Positions 46,822 through 58,301 are shown, numbered from the stretch's first letter. The stretch: 64,000 nt of DNA from Oscheius dolichura (GCA_932521035.1 OW051497.1:2976001-3040000), one strand, 5' to 3'. Notes: generated by a model not told the origin, from the sequence alone. A program made the numbers and translations.

Positions 46822-47170
46822 GGTTCAAAAGACAAAGCAAACGAAATTGACTGGAGGTGGGATGGAACTACAGACCTCTGGATTGGGCCCCAACACGAAC
46901 GGGTCCCGCAGCGAAAAACATTTTGGAATCCTATAAAAATGCTAAACAGACAAAGCAAAAGAAGTTGGCCGAAGGGGGGACCCGAACCCTCGACCTCTCG
47001 AATGGGGTCCCACCCCCGAACGAGTCCCGCAGCGAAAAACACTTCAAAAGTATTCTAGAAGTATTCAGGACCTCAAAACAAAAAAGCAAAAAGAGTTGCC
47101 CGCCATGGGGATCGAACCCGACCTTTCGAATAATAATACCGGCCTCTTAGCCACTACACCACGAAAATCC
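46822..47170 (-). repeat. Three tandem tRNA-derived repeat units
   Basis: Units of roughly 110 bp, at about 46822-46925, 46930-47045 and 47060-47170, share an AAGCAAAAGAAGTTG-type left end, a B-box-like segment and, in the first two, GTCCCGCAGCGAAAAAC. On the minus strand the third copy reads GTGGTGTAGTGGCTAAGAGG (A-box region, like tRNA-Glu) and GGTTCGATCCC (B box). Acceptor and T stems do not pair, so this is a tRNA-derived, SINE-like repeat and not a tRNA gene. Confidence 0.6.
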
Positions 47171-49256
47171 AACGGACGGCGGACGGCGGACATTTTTCAA
47201 AACTTCCCCCCTACATCCCTGAAAATTTGGGGATAGGGGTAATCGACCGCGCTCGAAATTGTGGTCAAAAAAGATTTTCACGAAACCTCAACTGAAAAGC
47301 TGTGCGCGTCAAAGTTACCTCCCGGAACCTGGCACTACCCCGATGTAAAGTCAAACCTCGAAAGGCGAAGCGCGGCGCGCGATTTGGAACTCATTGCACT
47401 CGAAAATCTGCGGGTTGGATTCCAGGGAAAATTCGAAGGTTCTCAGAGGGAGTAAACTTTCGCTAATGAATTCTCATGGTATTAAGGGTAGTCTCAAGGA
47501 ACTTATTATCTCAACTTATCTTAAAATACCCTGAGAAACAGGGATGAACAGCGTACAAATAACCTCCGCTTCTTCGTATTTTCTTCCCTAACAAAGGATT
47601 GTTGACCTAACTTACTCACTCGCGATATACGTCTTAATCCCTTTCACGGCTCTCTTTCAGTCTTGGGTGGCCACAAAAAATTGTGTACGTGAAGAAACGT
47701 CACATTATTCAGAATATATAAGTCTCCTGGTACAGCTTCGCGGGGCATCTACTTGGAAAATCTCTAAAAATACTATTCATCCGTATACTCCTTGGGCTAG
47801 TTTTCCTGGTTCATCTGATCCCTTATCCGCCGAACGGTCGCCGCTTTATTGTTGTGTCTTTGACCGGGTCCAGGTGAAACTACAATATGGTCTCGCACTT
47901 GTCCTTTTAGCTATCACTATAAATTTTTCAAATAGAGCTGGAAATTTCTTTGTCTTGAATAACTAAAGGACACTATAATTTTCGGGGGATCACAAGGAAG
48001 GATCAACTGAAGTTGCACCCTTTGTTTAATCTGTCTAGCTTGTTTCCTTCCCGGGAATGCAGAAGGGTATCGTGCGCAATCTTCTGCTAGTGAAACCGAC
48101 AGCCCCATACCACCGCTCTGTACCACCGCGTCTGTTTCAACGACCTACCCCCACGAAATGTCGGCAACATATATTCAGGGGCGCGGGCTACTGTTCATCG
48201 TCATGTCCACCTTTTCCAAACACCGGGCGGAGGTTCTTTAATTTTTGAATGAACTATGCCCTTGTTTTGACGGATCTCATGAGGAAGTGACCCCCGTAAT
48301 TCACGAAAAATCAGGGTACGTTGCCCCCTAGAAGCGTCATTTATTGTGGGCTAATTCCGCCTCACCGACTCAAAGCATTCAAATAATGAATTTTCTCAAA
48401 ACAACAACATTAGTTTTGAAGTCGAGACACCCAAAAAAGTGTGTTCTGAGATCTACCGCAGAGATGTTTATAAGAAAATGTTTCAGGGGATAGACCGGAA
48501 TGGTGTCTTAGAAATTTCTCGACACAGTTTTTCTAAGAGGGGGGAGGCGAGTTCTGTAGTTGCCGTTAAAGATCACAAGGATCAGTTATCAGAAACATTA
48601 GCGGGTTAGGACTTTTTCTACCGACGCACTAGTACCGACGTAGGAGAAGCTAACATGTATCTAATGAAGGTTTTTACGCGGCGGTGACTCCTGCATTCCC
48701 ACCTTTCTTTTTACTGAAAAGCAGAACACAAAATGTAGATAGGACGTCAGTAATATATTATTAAATTAGAAAGGAACAAAAGCAGGCTTTAAATAGGCTA
48801 GGAACGTTTCTCGACAAACCATTCTTGAATTTTCTCATCTATTACCTCATTGGTTTGTTGCCTCCCAGTGCCAACAGCCCTATTCATAGCAGCATAACAA
48901 TTGCATGCTGACTGAGTAGTCCCTAGGGGCTTTGATATGATTGTTGTGTATAGTTACTACCAGGTGGAAATGGTTTTTGTTAAGATGTTAGGGGCGTCAA
49001 AACAAAAGTCAAACGGTACTGCTTCACTTGCTTTTTGCCGTAGAAACTCTTGTATGTAAACTGTCCTTTTGGCACTAATAAGGCTTTCTCAGAACCTCGT
49101 GATTACAGTAGCTCTGTACTTTGGCATAGTGTGCCAAGCTATTGACTATATTCTGTCAGTTGAGTATACCTCCTTCTCCGAGGCGGTTGTGTTACCGCAG
49201 CCTTCTGTAGATTGTATACTTCGTTCTTCCTTTCCCTTTAAGCATCTCGACTCAAT
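47171..49256. other. Intergenic; nothing recognised
   Basis: It begins with a short GGACGGC tandem run at about 47174. A 99-codon ORF (47667-47966) lacks support. Confidence 0.4.
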
Positions 49257-49268
49257 TCTTCCTTTCAG

Positions 49269-50638
49269 ATGGTGTTCGTCATCCAAGGAATCACTGGAGT
49301 CCTTACAGCCTTCAGCCTCATAGCCATTGTAGAGAACCTCTTCATGATGCCTATCATCCTTTTCCGTTCTGGAAAAGATATTGGGTCGTACAAGATGCTG
49401 TTGTTCTTCTATTGTCTCATAGCAGTCTTCTACCTGAGCATTGCTACCTTGGTAGTGCCTGTTCTTGAGCCGGGAGAGAAGGGCTGGCTCTTCTACGCTA
49501 CCGAGACTAGAGTGTCTCAACTCTTCGGTTCCCGAGCAATTGCCACCTTTGCCAACTGCTACATTATGTTGATGCTGATCCTGGAATTTTCCTTCGTTTA
49601 CCGTTATTTTGTCATGTGCCAGTGAGTGCAATTCCATTAAAGGAACTGTCAGGGACTGGGGAGGGTTACTGTAGTTGAGGTATATAGACACATATGTACA
49701 GGCCAAATTTAACTTTTTTATGAAAAATGGAAAACACCATCGTAATCAGCATCAAAAATCACATCGAATGAGCTATATCCCCACATAATAGCAAGGCGGG
49801 CGCGCTATCGCTTCGAGACCCGTGAACGGAATCAGGCAACTTCGTGAACGAAACTCCCAGTCTCTGACAGTTCCTTTAAAGAAATAATGAAGCTTATAGG
49901 CGGGAGCAGCTGAAATGGTTTAGCAAGTTCCCACACCTTCTGCTGACCGTGGCCATTTACGTATCCATCTTGTCTGTCTGCGCCATTCCGATTTACACCT
50001 ACATGTGCCAAAATCCTGAACTCGCCGATATTTTTGACAAGGACAAGGTTGCCGAGCCAGTTTTGGACCTCTACAGTGTCTCCTACGTGGGCTCTCCGAT
50101 GTTTGTAAGTTTTTCAAGCCAGCTTTTATAGGAAAGATCATTACAGAGAGAAGACGGCTCCCCTGATCCCGGAACTACTGGTATCCTGCTGATTTGGACC
50201 GCGGCTATGTCTCAATTCACCGTAGTGTGTATCTTCTGCATCAAGAAGATTATGAAATGCTTTAAAACCGTCCAGCTAAGTGCTGCTAGCAGAAAGATGC
50301 AAGTTCGACTGTTCTTCTTACTTCTGGCTCAGGTAGAACGACCAATAATCGTGATAATCAACGTTGAGTTTCAGACAGTAGTCCCATGCATATTTACGTT
50401 CTCGCCCCCTCTCTTCAGCTACGTCCTGGCTATTGCTCGCGTCCATGTCCCCCAAATGTCCCAAACCTTCACAGCTTTTCTCCCGATTTCCCATGTGATC
50501 GATCCCATCATGATTCTGTTTGTTGTCTCCGACTATCGACGATATGTATTCCGACTTGTTGGGCGTCTCTGTGGCCGACGAGGCAATACCATCCAGGACA
50601 CCTCATCTGCTGCCCGATCAAGCAATGTCGCATCCTGA
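49269..50638 (+). CDS. 7TM chemoreceptor, Str-superfamily type (paralogue 2)
   Basis: Close paralogue of the gene at 44288, on the same strand about 3.7 kb downstream. The ATG follows directly on CTTCCTTTCAG, a likely trans-splice acceptor. The protein begins MVFVIQGITGVLTAFSLI. Diagnostic segments match paralogue 1: SGKDIGSYKMLLFFYCLIAV, LVVPVLEPGEKGWLFYATE, FANCYIMLMLILEFSFVYRY, PVLDLYSVSYVGSPMF, VVPCIFTFSPPLFSYV, SHVIDPIMILFVVSDYRRY. The intron after the RYFVMCQ segment is about 270 nt because it carries a MITE; the same intron in paralogue 1 is about 44 nt. The open frame is otherwise intact. Confidence 0.85.
49641..49875. mobile_element. 235-bp TTAA-flanked MITE inside a chemoreceptor intron
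   Basis: TTAA at 49637-49640 and 49876-49879 flank an element with terminal inverted repeats AGGAACTGTCAG-GACTGGG at the left and the complementary CCCAGTC-CTGACAGTTCCT at the right (one internal mismatch and a 1-nt length difference). TTAA target duplications are typical of piggyBac-type transposition. The interior is non-coding, so the element is non-autonomous. Confidence 0.8.
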
Positions 50639-50984
50639 TGTCTGTACCTTTTTATTCACGTACCTATCTGATTAAAAAGAGCCCTGTAATCATGTCTTGT
50701 TATTCTGTATAAATAAAATTAAGAAAGGAAAATTACTTCTGTTCTACTTGGAAACCCGGTGAGACGGATGAAACGGTTACTGTAAAACAATTTGTCTAGA
50801 GACATGTTTGTGATGTATGTTGAAGCTTCAAAACCAATCGTTCTTCCATTCGTCACTGTCTTCGACGTGTGTTTGTGATTTTCTCTTTTGTTATCCATGA
50901 TTCAGGTCTTCAAAAAATGGCAATGCCAAAAATATTATTGGAGTTGAACCATTATTCGGCAATGTTTCCGGACGTTTCTCTACC

Positions 50985-50993
50985 TATAAAAGG
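50985..50993 (+). promoter_or_regulatory. TATA box of the ShK-domain gene
   Basis: TATAAAAGG lies 29-37 bp before the ATG at 51022. The decayed copy upstream of 52441 has only TATAAGAAG. Confidence 0.6.
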
Positions 50994-51021
50994 AAGCAGT
51001 GCTGTCATCCCGTCATCAACA

Positions 51022-51605
51022 ATGAAGGCTTCTTCAGCAGTTCTCCTCATCCTCTCCGTCTTCGCTCTTGGGCAGTGTGACTTTGCCTCTACCACCGTAG
51101 GTCCTGGTAATGATGAATGCAGGGACCTACTCCCAAGGTAACATACGCTTTTGTGATTTTAACTCTTTTATTTCAGATGTGCAGACGGGATTCAGCATGG
51201 AGCATGCGCCCACATTGGAAATCTTTGCCTGCTGTCTTGCAATCTCTGCACTTCTTCCAGGTTGTCTCCAGGGTGATGCTGACCGATACTTTTAGTTCCA
51301 GAGAAACCGTTACTGCGTCTACCCCACCTAGTCGCACATGGCCTACCTACTCCTCAACGTCGGCAGCCACCACCACCGCGGACTCTGAAACGTGCAAGGA
51401 CTCGAATCCGAGGTTCGTCTGTCAGAAGGGTTATAAGATTGTTTTCAGATGTCCAGCACTAGCTCAGCATGGGCTCTGTATTCACCCCCGTCTACATCAC
51501 CAGTGCAAGCTCTCTTGTAACGTCTGCGAGTCTGGCAGCTCGACCTCAGCTGCTCCTCCTACTACTACTACAGCTACTACTACTGATTACTACCCCCACT
51601 ACTGA
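51022..51605 (+). CDS. Secreted protein with two ShK-type domains
   Basis: Exons 51022-51137, 51177-51260, 51296-51412 and 51449-51605 total 474 nt, 157 residues. The signal peptide is MKASSAVLLILSVFALGQC. Two six-Cys ShK-type modules follow: the first (about residues 33-65) ends CLLSCNLC and the second (about 102-134) ends CKLSCNVC. They are linked by a Thr/Ser-rich mucin-like stretch, and a Thr-rich tail ends YYPHY. In nematodes this module is common in secreted, cuticle and host-interface proteins and does not by itself mean toxin activity. Intron 3 (36 nt) reads through in frame. A partial, broken copy lies 0.8 kb downstream. Confidence 0.8.
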
Positions 51606-52402
51606 GCGTCTCGGATAGCGGCATCAACTCCGACGATGCATCATCAGCTACTACTATTCACGTTCTAAGTTGTCGTTCCGCTGAAATAAAGAGATTCATC
51701 ACGCCGAGATGCTACACCTTGTCTACAGAGTTTCCCTCTAACTTTCTTTTAGGATCAGTGGGCAGCAGCCTACGGTTGTCGCCTTTCAAAGTGATCCGAT
51801 TCAACCTGCGGTGATTTCATCACACCGTCAACGCCTAGCTCCCCGATAAGGAAGATGAATACCCGGTGAAGGAAGGTGAGAGACATCCCGAGAAGGTGAG
51901 ACACTATGAACTGAAAGATTCCTATTAAGAGGATGCTAAGATCTAATGAAGAGCTCTGGTGGTCGAAGAAGGCCAAAAACAATTGGAGAGCGGGAATACA
52001 TCAAGGTCGCCAACAAGGCAGGATGAAAACGGAAGATCATACCAAATATACAAGTGCATTAGGTGGGGTAGAAAAAAAAGAAAAGGGAAAGACATATTGA
52101 AGAATTCAAAAATCTAAGGCAACGGTGAATTTAGTATGACTAAAAGGAGTCGAAGGATTTGAACACTCCAATAAGCTGGAGATGGGGGGAATGACGGGGA
52201 ACAGCCTAAAAACGGGCTATGTTTTATGGTGAAGTGAAACCGAATATGAATCTTTGCAATTGTTCTTCCGTTCGTCATTGCCTTCCAGACGTGATTCTGA
52301 TATTTTTCTTGTTGTCAACGAGTCACGTCCTCGAAAAATGACCACGCCGTAAATATTACTGGAATTGAGCAATCAGGCGATGCTTTCTGGTTCTTTTCTG
52401 CT

Positions 52403-52790
52403 TATAAGAAGAGGGCAGCGCCGTTATTCTTACATCAGCAATGAAGGCTCTTTCAGCGATCGTCTTACCCCTTTCTGTCTTCGCTCTTGGGCAATGTACC
52501 TTCCACTCTGCCACGAAGCTCGCTCCGCCAAACATTTTCAAATGCGCGGATAAATATTCAGATTTGTAAGCTCCGGTTTTTTGGTTTATAAATTGTACAC
52601 TCAAAATGTTCACGGTGAGCTGATAACGGAAAGTGCGATTTGTTTGAAGTGTGCTGCCCGCTGTCTTGTAAACTCTGCATTCCTCCCAGGTTGCATATCT
52701 TCAGTTAGGTTAAATCGATGGTTTAATTTCCAGCCCATCTCCCTCGGAGTCTGAAAGGTGAAAGGACTCGCACTCCTTCCACCTACCACT
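52403..52790 (+). pseudogene. Decayed copy of the ShK-domain gene
   Basis: Upstream flank, start and signal peptide (ATG 52441, MKALSAIVLPLSVFALGQC) mirror the gene at 51022. The first module is degraded but keeps its end (CPLSCKLC). In the following exon a codon that is TGC (Cys) in the parent is TGA, where the second module would begin, so most of the protein is lost. The TATA box is also altered. It may still encode a short secreted peptide. Confidence 0.7.
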
Positions 52791-53146
52791 ACCGTCAATC
52801 CAGTTGCTGACTAGGGCACCCATATACAATAGTACCAAGTTCTCTTTAAAGAAGCACGGCCAGCTGCTACCATTGCTTCCTAAACTTGTATTTGTTACGA
52901 AATAAAGGGTTTCCTTATCAGGATGGCTATTCCCATTGTGAACTTCGCGTTCCCAGGTTCCCAACAGCTGCGCTTTTGTTCGCTACAACCTGAAAAGTCC
53001 TGACCTATGAAAATAACGCCTCTCACCATAAACAATGCGACAGGATGACCTTTTCGACTAATCAATGGTATCGCAATTAAGATTAGGAGAGGATTTGCTT
53101 GGCTACGCATTGTTCATGTCATTCACTAGTGCTTACCTTCAACTGG

Positions 53147-54177
53147 ATGACTGCCATTTTTCTATTCGATCTGTATCCTCAACTTCTACTGGAGGTGTTA
53201 AAAAAGGTAACGATTCTATCTCCGTTTTATAGAGAAATATGTTTAGTTCCGGATTAAAGCTTACTTCCGCCTTCAGCAGACCTGTAGAACTGCCCCCGAG
53301 ATTATTCGAAGCTATCGAGATATTTCGATCCGGTTCAACACAAACCTTCGTGTCACAAAGCGAGGGACATCTTTTATCATCTTTGGTGGGAGAGTCTACA
53401 CAGAATTGAGTTGTCTTTATGGAACGTGGCTTCGAGAACTTATGATTTGTTGTCCGTGCGCCTCTCTTCCCTTTTCTCATGCAATATATTCAGATGATCA
53501 GTCAAGACGCAGCCAAGGATTTAGCAACCTTTGTGGGGCTCTGAAAACGCACAAAATAAAATGTAAGAAGCTAATCATTGGTCATTTTATCGATAATGAT
53601 CTGACAAAAAAAGACTGCTTGTCATTGCTTAAAATCTTGAAGCCAGTAGAGGTGAAAATAAGCAGTACAGGATCGAATTCTGTCGAAGCACTGTTTGGAA
53701 TAGAGCAATTGGTCAGTTTACTTCCTGCCTCTTCATTTCGTGCTCGTAATTTTAGAAACGCGTTGAAGTGTCTCTAGATCCCGAAACTATAGATGATGTT
53801 GGCAGAAAACTGTTTCACAGGTTTCAAGAGGTTTCTATAACTACGTCAGACCACATCGACGCGCTTGGTATGATCCACTCATTTCTTCAGGTGAGGAACA
53901 CTAGTGTTACAATGTTTTACTGGTGATTTAGACCCTCCAGTCTGAAGGTCCATCAAATCTCTCTAAGCTACACTTCTGCGTTTCCACACGTGAGCTGGGG
54001 ACGGAGGAAGAACTGATGGAACTGTTCCATGATTTTACATTAACCGTAGTTGACAGTGACAAGCGACAAGCAACTGTCTCAGTGGCAATGCCTCGGCCGT
54101 TTCATAACGGATATTCCTGCAAACTCATCATTGACGGAAGTTTTTATTCTGGTGTGCACCTCCATTACAATCGATAA
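53147..54177 (+). CDS. F-box protein with FTH/DUF38-like C-terminal region
   Basis: Exons 53147-53206, 53247-53711, 53756-53890 and 53932-54177 sum to 906 nt, 301 residues, all in phase. The start MTAIFLFDLYPQLLLEVLKK followed by FRIKAYFRLQQTCRTAPEII fits an F-box helix set, which would recruit Skp1 in an SCF ubiquitin ligase. The remainder is beta/alpha rich: KCKKLIIGHFIDNDLTKKD, LKILKPVEVKISSTGSNSV, GIEQLKRVEVSLDPET, HIDALGMIHSFLQTLQSEG. This is the pattern of nematode FTH/DUF38 substrate-binding regions. The ATG follows an acceptor-like CACTAG. The target is unknown. A minus-strand ORF of 113 codons overlapping it is a shadow. Confidence 0.65.
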
Positions 54178-54344
54178 GGTCTTGCCCCCTTTCTGGATAC
54201 AGTCGTGTAACCTCTCTTCATTAGTCTGTTTAATTCATAATTATTAAGCTGTATCCCGTTTTGTATAATACAGTATTAGGAAATAAAATAAAAGATGAGG
54301 TTGAATTGCTATCAAACACAGAAGAATGGCTGCAATCTTTTCAA

Positions 54345-56951
54345 CTAAGGTTCCGTCTCGTCCAGAATAAGCTGTTCAGCAGGGAAATCCCATCTTCTTG
54401 TTAGACGAACAAGCGCAATTCTTGTAAGTTCGTTGACACGCGGGTATTTTTGGTACGAAACGAAGAAAGCGGAAATCACCAAAACAAAAAAGAGCAATAC
54501 CCAGAAAATCGTCCATCCTGGCCCTTTGACGTGGGGATCGACTATTTCACAACGCTCTCCAATAAAAGGAGCAGGACAGCTAAGATCAAATTATTTTATG
54601 AGAAAAGTTCATCGTTACTTGCAATAGGTCCATCCGAACGCGTCATTAGAATCTATATTTGCACAGTGACCACCATTTAGGCATGCAGTTCCTTTAGAGC
54701 ATAGCTCCTTCCAGTATTCCAGATCAACATATGAATGCGCCTCGAGCAGATGTACGTGTGCTTTCTTAGTAATGTTTTTATCGAGAATGCATGTTCCTTC
54801 TTCTTGCTTGTAATTGTCCGGACAAAGACACTTCCCTCTCACAGTGCTGGGCTCCAAACCAGGCACAATAACACATATCCAAGGGCACGTTTTGGCTAGT
54901 TCAACACAGGGATTGACCGGAGGCATCGCCTATTAGATAAATGAACTCAGAGCAACATTCTTCACCTGGTAGTGAATGTGTTTGATAGTTAGGTCAGCTG
55001 ACTCGTTAAAGTAACGGAGAATCTGTCCTGTGCAGCTGGTATTTCTAATTTGGGCTGATCTTAATGTTTTCTTGTACAAATCAGTCCAATACAAATATCC
55101 ATCAAAATATTTCAGCCCATATGCCCAACCAGCTCCTTTGCTGACAACGTTGTGGCGCTCCTTCGTTTTCAAATTCATCCGCGCAATGGTAAAGCTAAAC
55201 CAGTTGGCAAAATAGACTTCGTTTTTAAAGGGGTCAATAGTTAACCCAAAAAACCGTGCGTTTACATTATTATAGAGCTCTTCAATCTAAAAATTTGGCA
55301 TATGCCTGTCAATGGAGTCATACGTCAGTTCCGTCCATATTCGCCATCATGAGCTTCATGCTCTCGTAATACTCTAGCCAAACCATTTTGCCCGTAAAGG
55401 TATTGAGAGCTATTCCGCCATAGAATTGCCTCCTCGCGCCACTCGCATGTAGTCTGACCAGCGATGAATTAGGTAGAGGAAACGGTCTATTTTTCACAAC
55501 TTCTTTGTGAAAATGTTGGTAATCTCTATACGGAATAACTTCTTTGCCAGCCACAATTCTTCTGCAAAATAAGGCGTCAGCAGCACAGACATAGATTCCC
55601 GGGTTGGAATGAACTGAAATAAAAAGGTTTCGATTAGAGAGAACAACAACAAGCCTACATGTTTGTGTGTAGAAGATATTCTTTCCGACATAATCGACTG
55701 CAAGATGCACAGGACCGCTGAAATCGCGCCGAAGAGCCTTTTCAGTGCCGTTAACTATCGACGTCTGAAAATGCATATGTAAGTTATTGCCCGTCATCAA
55801 ATATTATGTCGTTTTTTTTGTATAGGCTCTAAAGTAAGAGTAAAGAAAACACGTTTTGTATTCTTAGATACGGTCTCCTAACCTTTTCAAAAACTTACCA
55901 GCTCTGAATGTTGATGGCTCCCGCGACAAGTTATGTAAAGGACGTCATCGTGGTTGTTGTAATCAAGTAGTCTCTCATAACCCTTCTCCTTTCGGGAATA
56001 TCGAGACACCGTCAAATATTTTTGTCTTATACTACCCTCATTTGAACGGGCTGAATCATTAACCAACGGAATGGTTACAACCTAAAAACCGTTTACTAGA
56101 GCTCAAAAAAGTTGTATACTCGTGTATCCCCGACGGCTATCACAAACTGGATATTATCTTTCCCTTCAACGCGACAGGAATGGCCATCTTCCCCAAGAGA
56201 ATACTTTTCTGCACAATAGCATTGATATCCGTTTCCGTTGCTTTTACAGTATTGTTGGCATCTCTTAGCCTCATCAGTTTGACAAAAATCTATGGCCGAG
56301 CAGGTTCGGCCGTCACTGTTTAGGCTGGCCCCGTCAGGACAATAACATTCACCCTCTTGAAAAAAATTAATGTTGTATGTCAGAAGGAACTGACCAAAAT
56401 CAGTGACACGACATCTATAGCCACATTTCTTTGCTCTACAACTTTGGCATTTCTCTCCGTCCTCGTCGTCTTCTTCCAGGCAATGAGCCTTTCCGTCGCA
56501 CGTTTGCTCCAACGGAATGCATATTCCAGTTCCTGAAATTATCACAGTTTAGAGTTTAAAAGCATTCACCGTCTCGACATCTATATTCTTCCTTGCTGCA
56601 TAAAACCCTGTTAGATTGTAGTTCTCGCTCTTCAGGATCTCCATCACAATTTGCTTCGTCACTTCCGTCTTCGCAGTCTTCGTTACCGTTGCACACCCAG
56701 GATGCTAAGATGCAAACAGTTCGGGTCGCACATTTCATCATATTAGCGTGCTGTTCTTTCTCTATAGTAAATTCATCATTACATTGGAAATCGTCGGAGC
56801 TTGCAGGAGGAACAAGGGGATGAGCTGCGGTTAAGCCTTTCTATAAAAAGAATAATAAAGAGCATTGTGGTTAAATCGTCTTTTTTCCTTTAAAAAAGCC
56901 TCTGTAATGGCGTACCTGAATTAAAATAGCCGTACAGAAAAAGAACAGCAT
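54345..56951 (-). CDS. LDL-receptor-related type I membrane protein
   Basis: The start MLFFFCTAILIQKGLTAAHP (ATG 56951) is a signal peptide and splices into an LDL-receptor class A module (SWVCNGNEDCEDGSDEANC). A second class A module follows (VLCSKEEYRCRDGE, then QTCDGKAHCLEEDDEDGEKC), then EGF-like modules (GECYCPDGASLNSDGRTC; GNGYQCYCAEKYSLGEDGHS). Next comes a six-bladed YWTD-type propeller (LAVDYVGKNIFYTQT, GLKYFDGYLYWTDLYKKTLR) and membrane-proximal EGFs (GTACLNGGHCANID; CPAPFIGERCE). One helix, FWVLLFFVLVISAFFVS, crosses the membrane. The roughly 36-residue cytosolic tail has YPRV, which fits the Yxx-phi endocytosis signal, but no NPxY. It probably takes up a lipoprotein or other ligand. 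Many short introns. Confidence 0.85.
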
Positions 56952-57281
56952 TCAGTAAACAAAATCGGGTACAGAAAGCCTTTGGTGAAAGCCAAACCTG
57001 GAATTTTCTCAGAAATTACGCACAGAGAAGCGAGACAAAAAGTGGTCGCTATTATTGCTATGTCAAATGATATAGCCAAACGATGATGATGGAATGTGAT
57101 AGCCAAGAGAAACATTGGGAATAAACAACTGATTGTTTCCATTGGCTTTCTCTGCCGCTCGAAACATAAACGGAACGAAGTAGGAGAGAATCTACCAAAT
57201 TCAAATGGTCTCACATGCCAAATTGTATATTATACAAAAGAAATACAAGCTTGCAATCTAGATTTATTTGGTCTACCGAAA

Positions 57282-58301
57282 TCAACGGCGGCTGCCGTCC
57301 TCGAAGAAGACTCCTCCATCAAGAGCGCAGTACTTGGGGCAGATACCCTTCTCTCCTTGATCTCCATCGCTTCCGGGTTGTCCGGGGCTGCCTGGAAATT
57401 TCCATGTTGTTTCCATAAAATGTTTTCGTTGCCATTCTCTCCGTCGTTTCCAGGCTCTCCATTGCTTCCTGGTTCTCCCTTCTCTCCCTGTTCTCCTGGG
57501 GCTCCGTCCTTTCCTGGCTCTCCGTTGGGTCCCTTTGCTCCTGGTTGGCCGGGTCTTCCAGGCTGTCCGGGTGCACCGGGTTGGGGTTCTCCTAAAGATT
57601 TCAATGACTACAAATTCAGACAGTATACCAGAAGCTCCACTCTCTCCACCGGGGCCTGGGGGTCCGGGCTTTCCAGGGGGTCCGGGGCGTCCTGGAGTTC
57701 CTTTGCCTCCGTTGGGTCCGGGCTCTCCATCGGGTCCCTTTCCTCCAGCATGCCCCGGTCCGCCGGGATTTCCGGCCGGCCCTGGAGGTCCAGCGGGGCC
57801 AGGAGGTCCAGCGGGGCAAGGCTTGCATGGTGGGGGTGTGATTGGCTCGCAAGGCTGCTGCGGCGGTCTTCCAGGGTTTCCAGGATGACCAGGAGCTCCA
57901 GGCTTTCTTAATTTTGGCAGTTAATGGACTAGAAAAGTTGTCTTACCCTGGTCTTCCAGCGCGTCCCGGGGCTCCTTGAGGTCCGGCGGGTCCTTCGAGA
58001 CAGCATCCCTGGCATTGTTCTTCCGCTTGACGGGCGACCCTGGTGCTGTTGGTCGATGGCAAGGCGTAGACCTCAGTCCAAGTGTTCTTGGCGTTCATCT
58101 GGCACTCCTTCAGCTCCCTGTGCATCTGGTGTCTGACATGGTGAACGTAGTTGTAGACCATGGGAAGGGAGACACAGACCGAGAGAACGGCCACAGTCGA
58201 AAAGACGACGGCTGAGTAGCCGACGAAGCGATACGCCTAAAGTAGTTTGCAAACAGCATGAAAAATAAAATCCTAACCTTGATTTTGGTGTCGATGTCCA
58301 T
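57282..58301 (-). CDS. Nematode cuticle collagen
   Basis: Exons 58301-58278, 58236-57947, 57906 to about 57631, about 57594-57433 and 57391-57282. The N-terminal col_cuticle_N part is [20 protein letters not shown] with a membrane anchor, then [23 protein letters not shown] forms the furin-type cleavage box. Gly-X-Y blocks interrupted by Cys pairs ([17 protein letters not shown]) follow, and the end is [20 protein letters not shown]. Cys spacing fits covalent cross-linking of collagen trimers in the cuticle. The last intron (57432-57392) has a GC donor. Long ORFs on the opposite strand are artefacts of the repeats. Confidence 0.92.

Noticed and set aside
47098-47170. Apparent tRNA-Glu-like gene on the minus strand
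   Set aside because: A and B boxes are visible, but the acceptor stem does not pair and the T stem has only three pairs.
53139-53480. 113-codon minus-strand ORF
   Set aside because: It overlaps the F-box gene, whose four exons join exactly in phase on the plus strand.
57096-57911. 271-codon plus-strand ORF rich in Gly, Pro and Ser
   Set aside because: It is the antisense of the collagen Gly-X-Y repeats; the minus strand has signal anchor, cleavage box and proper ends.
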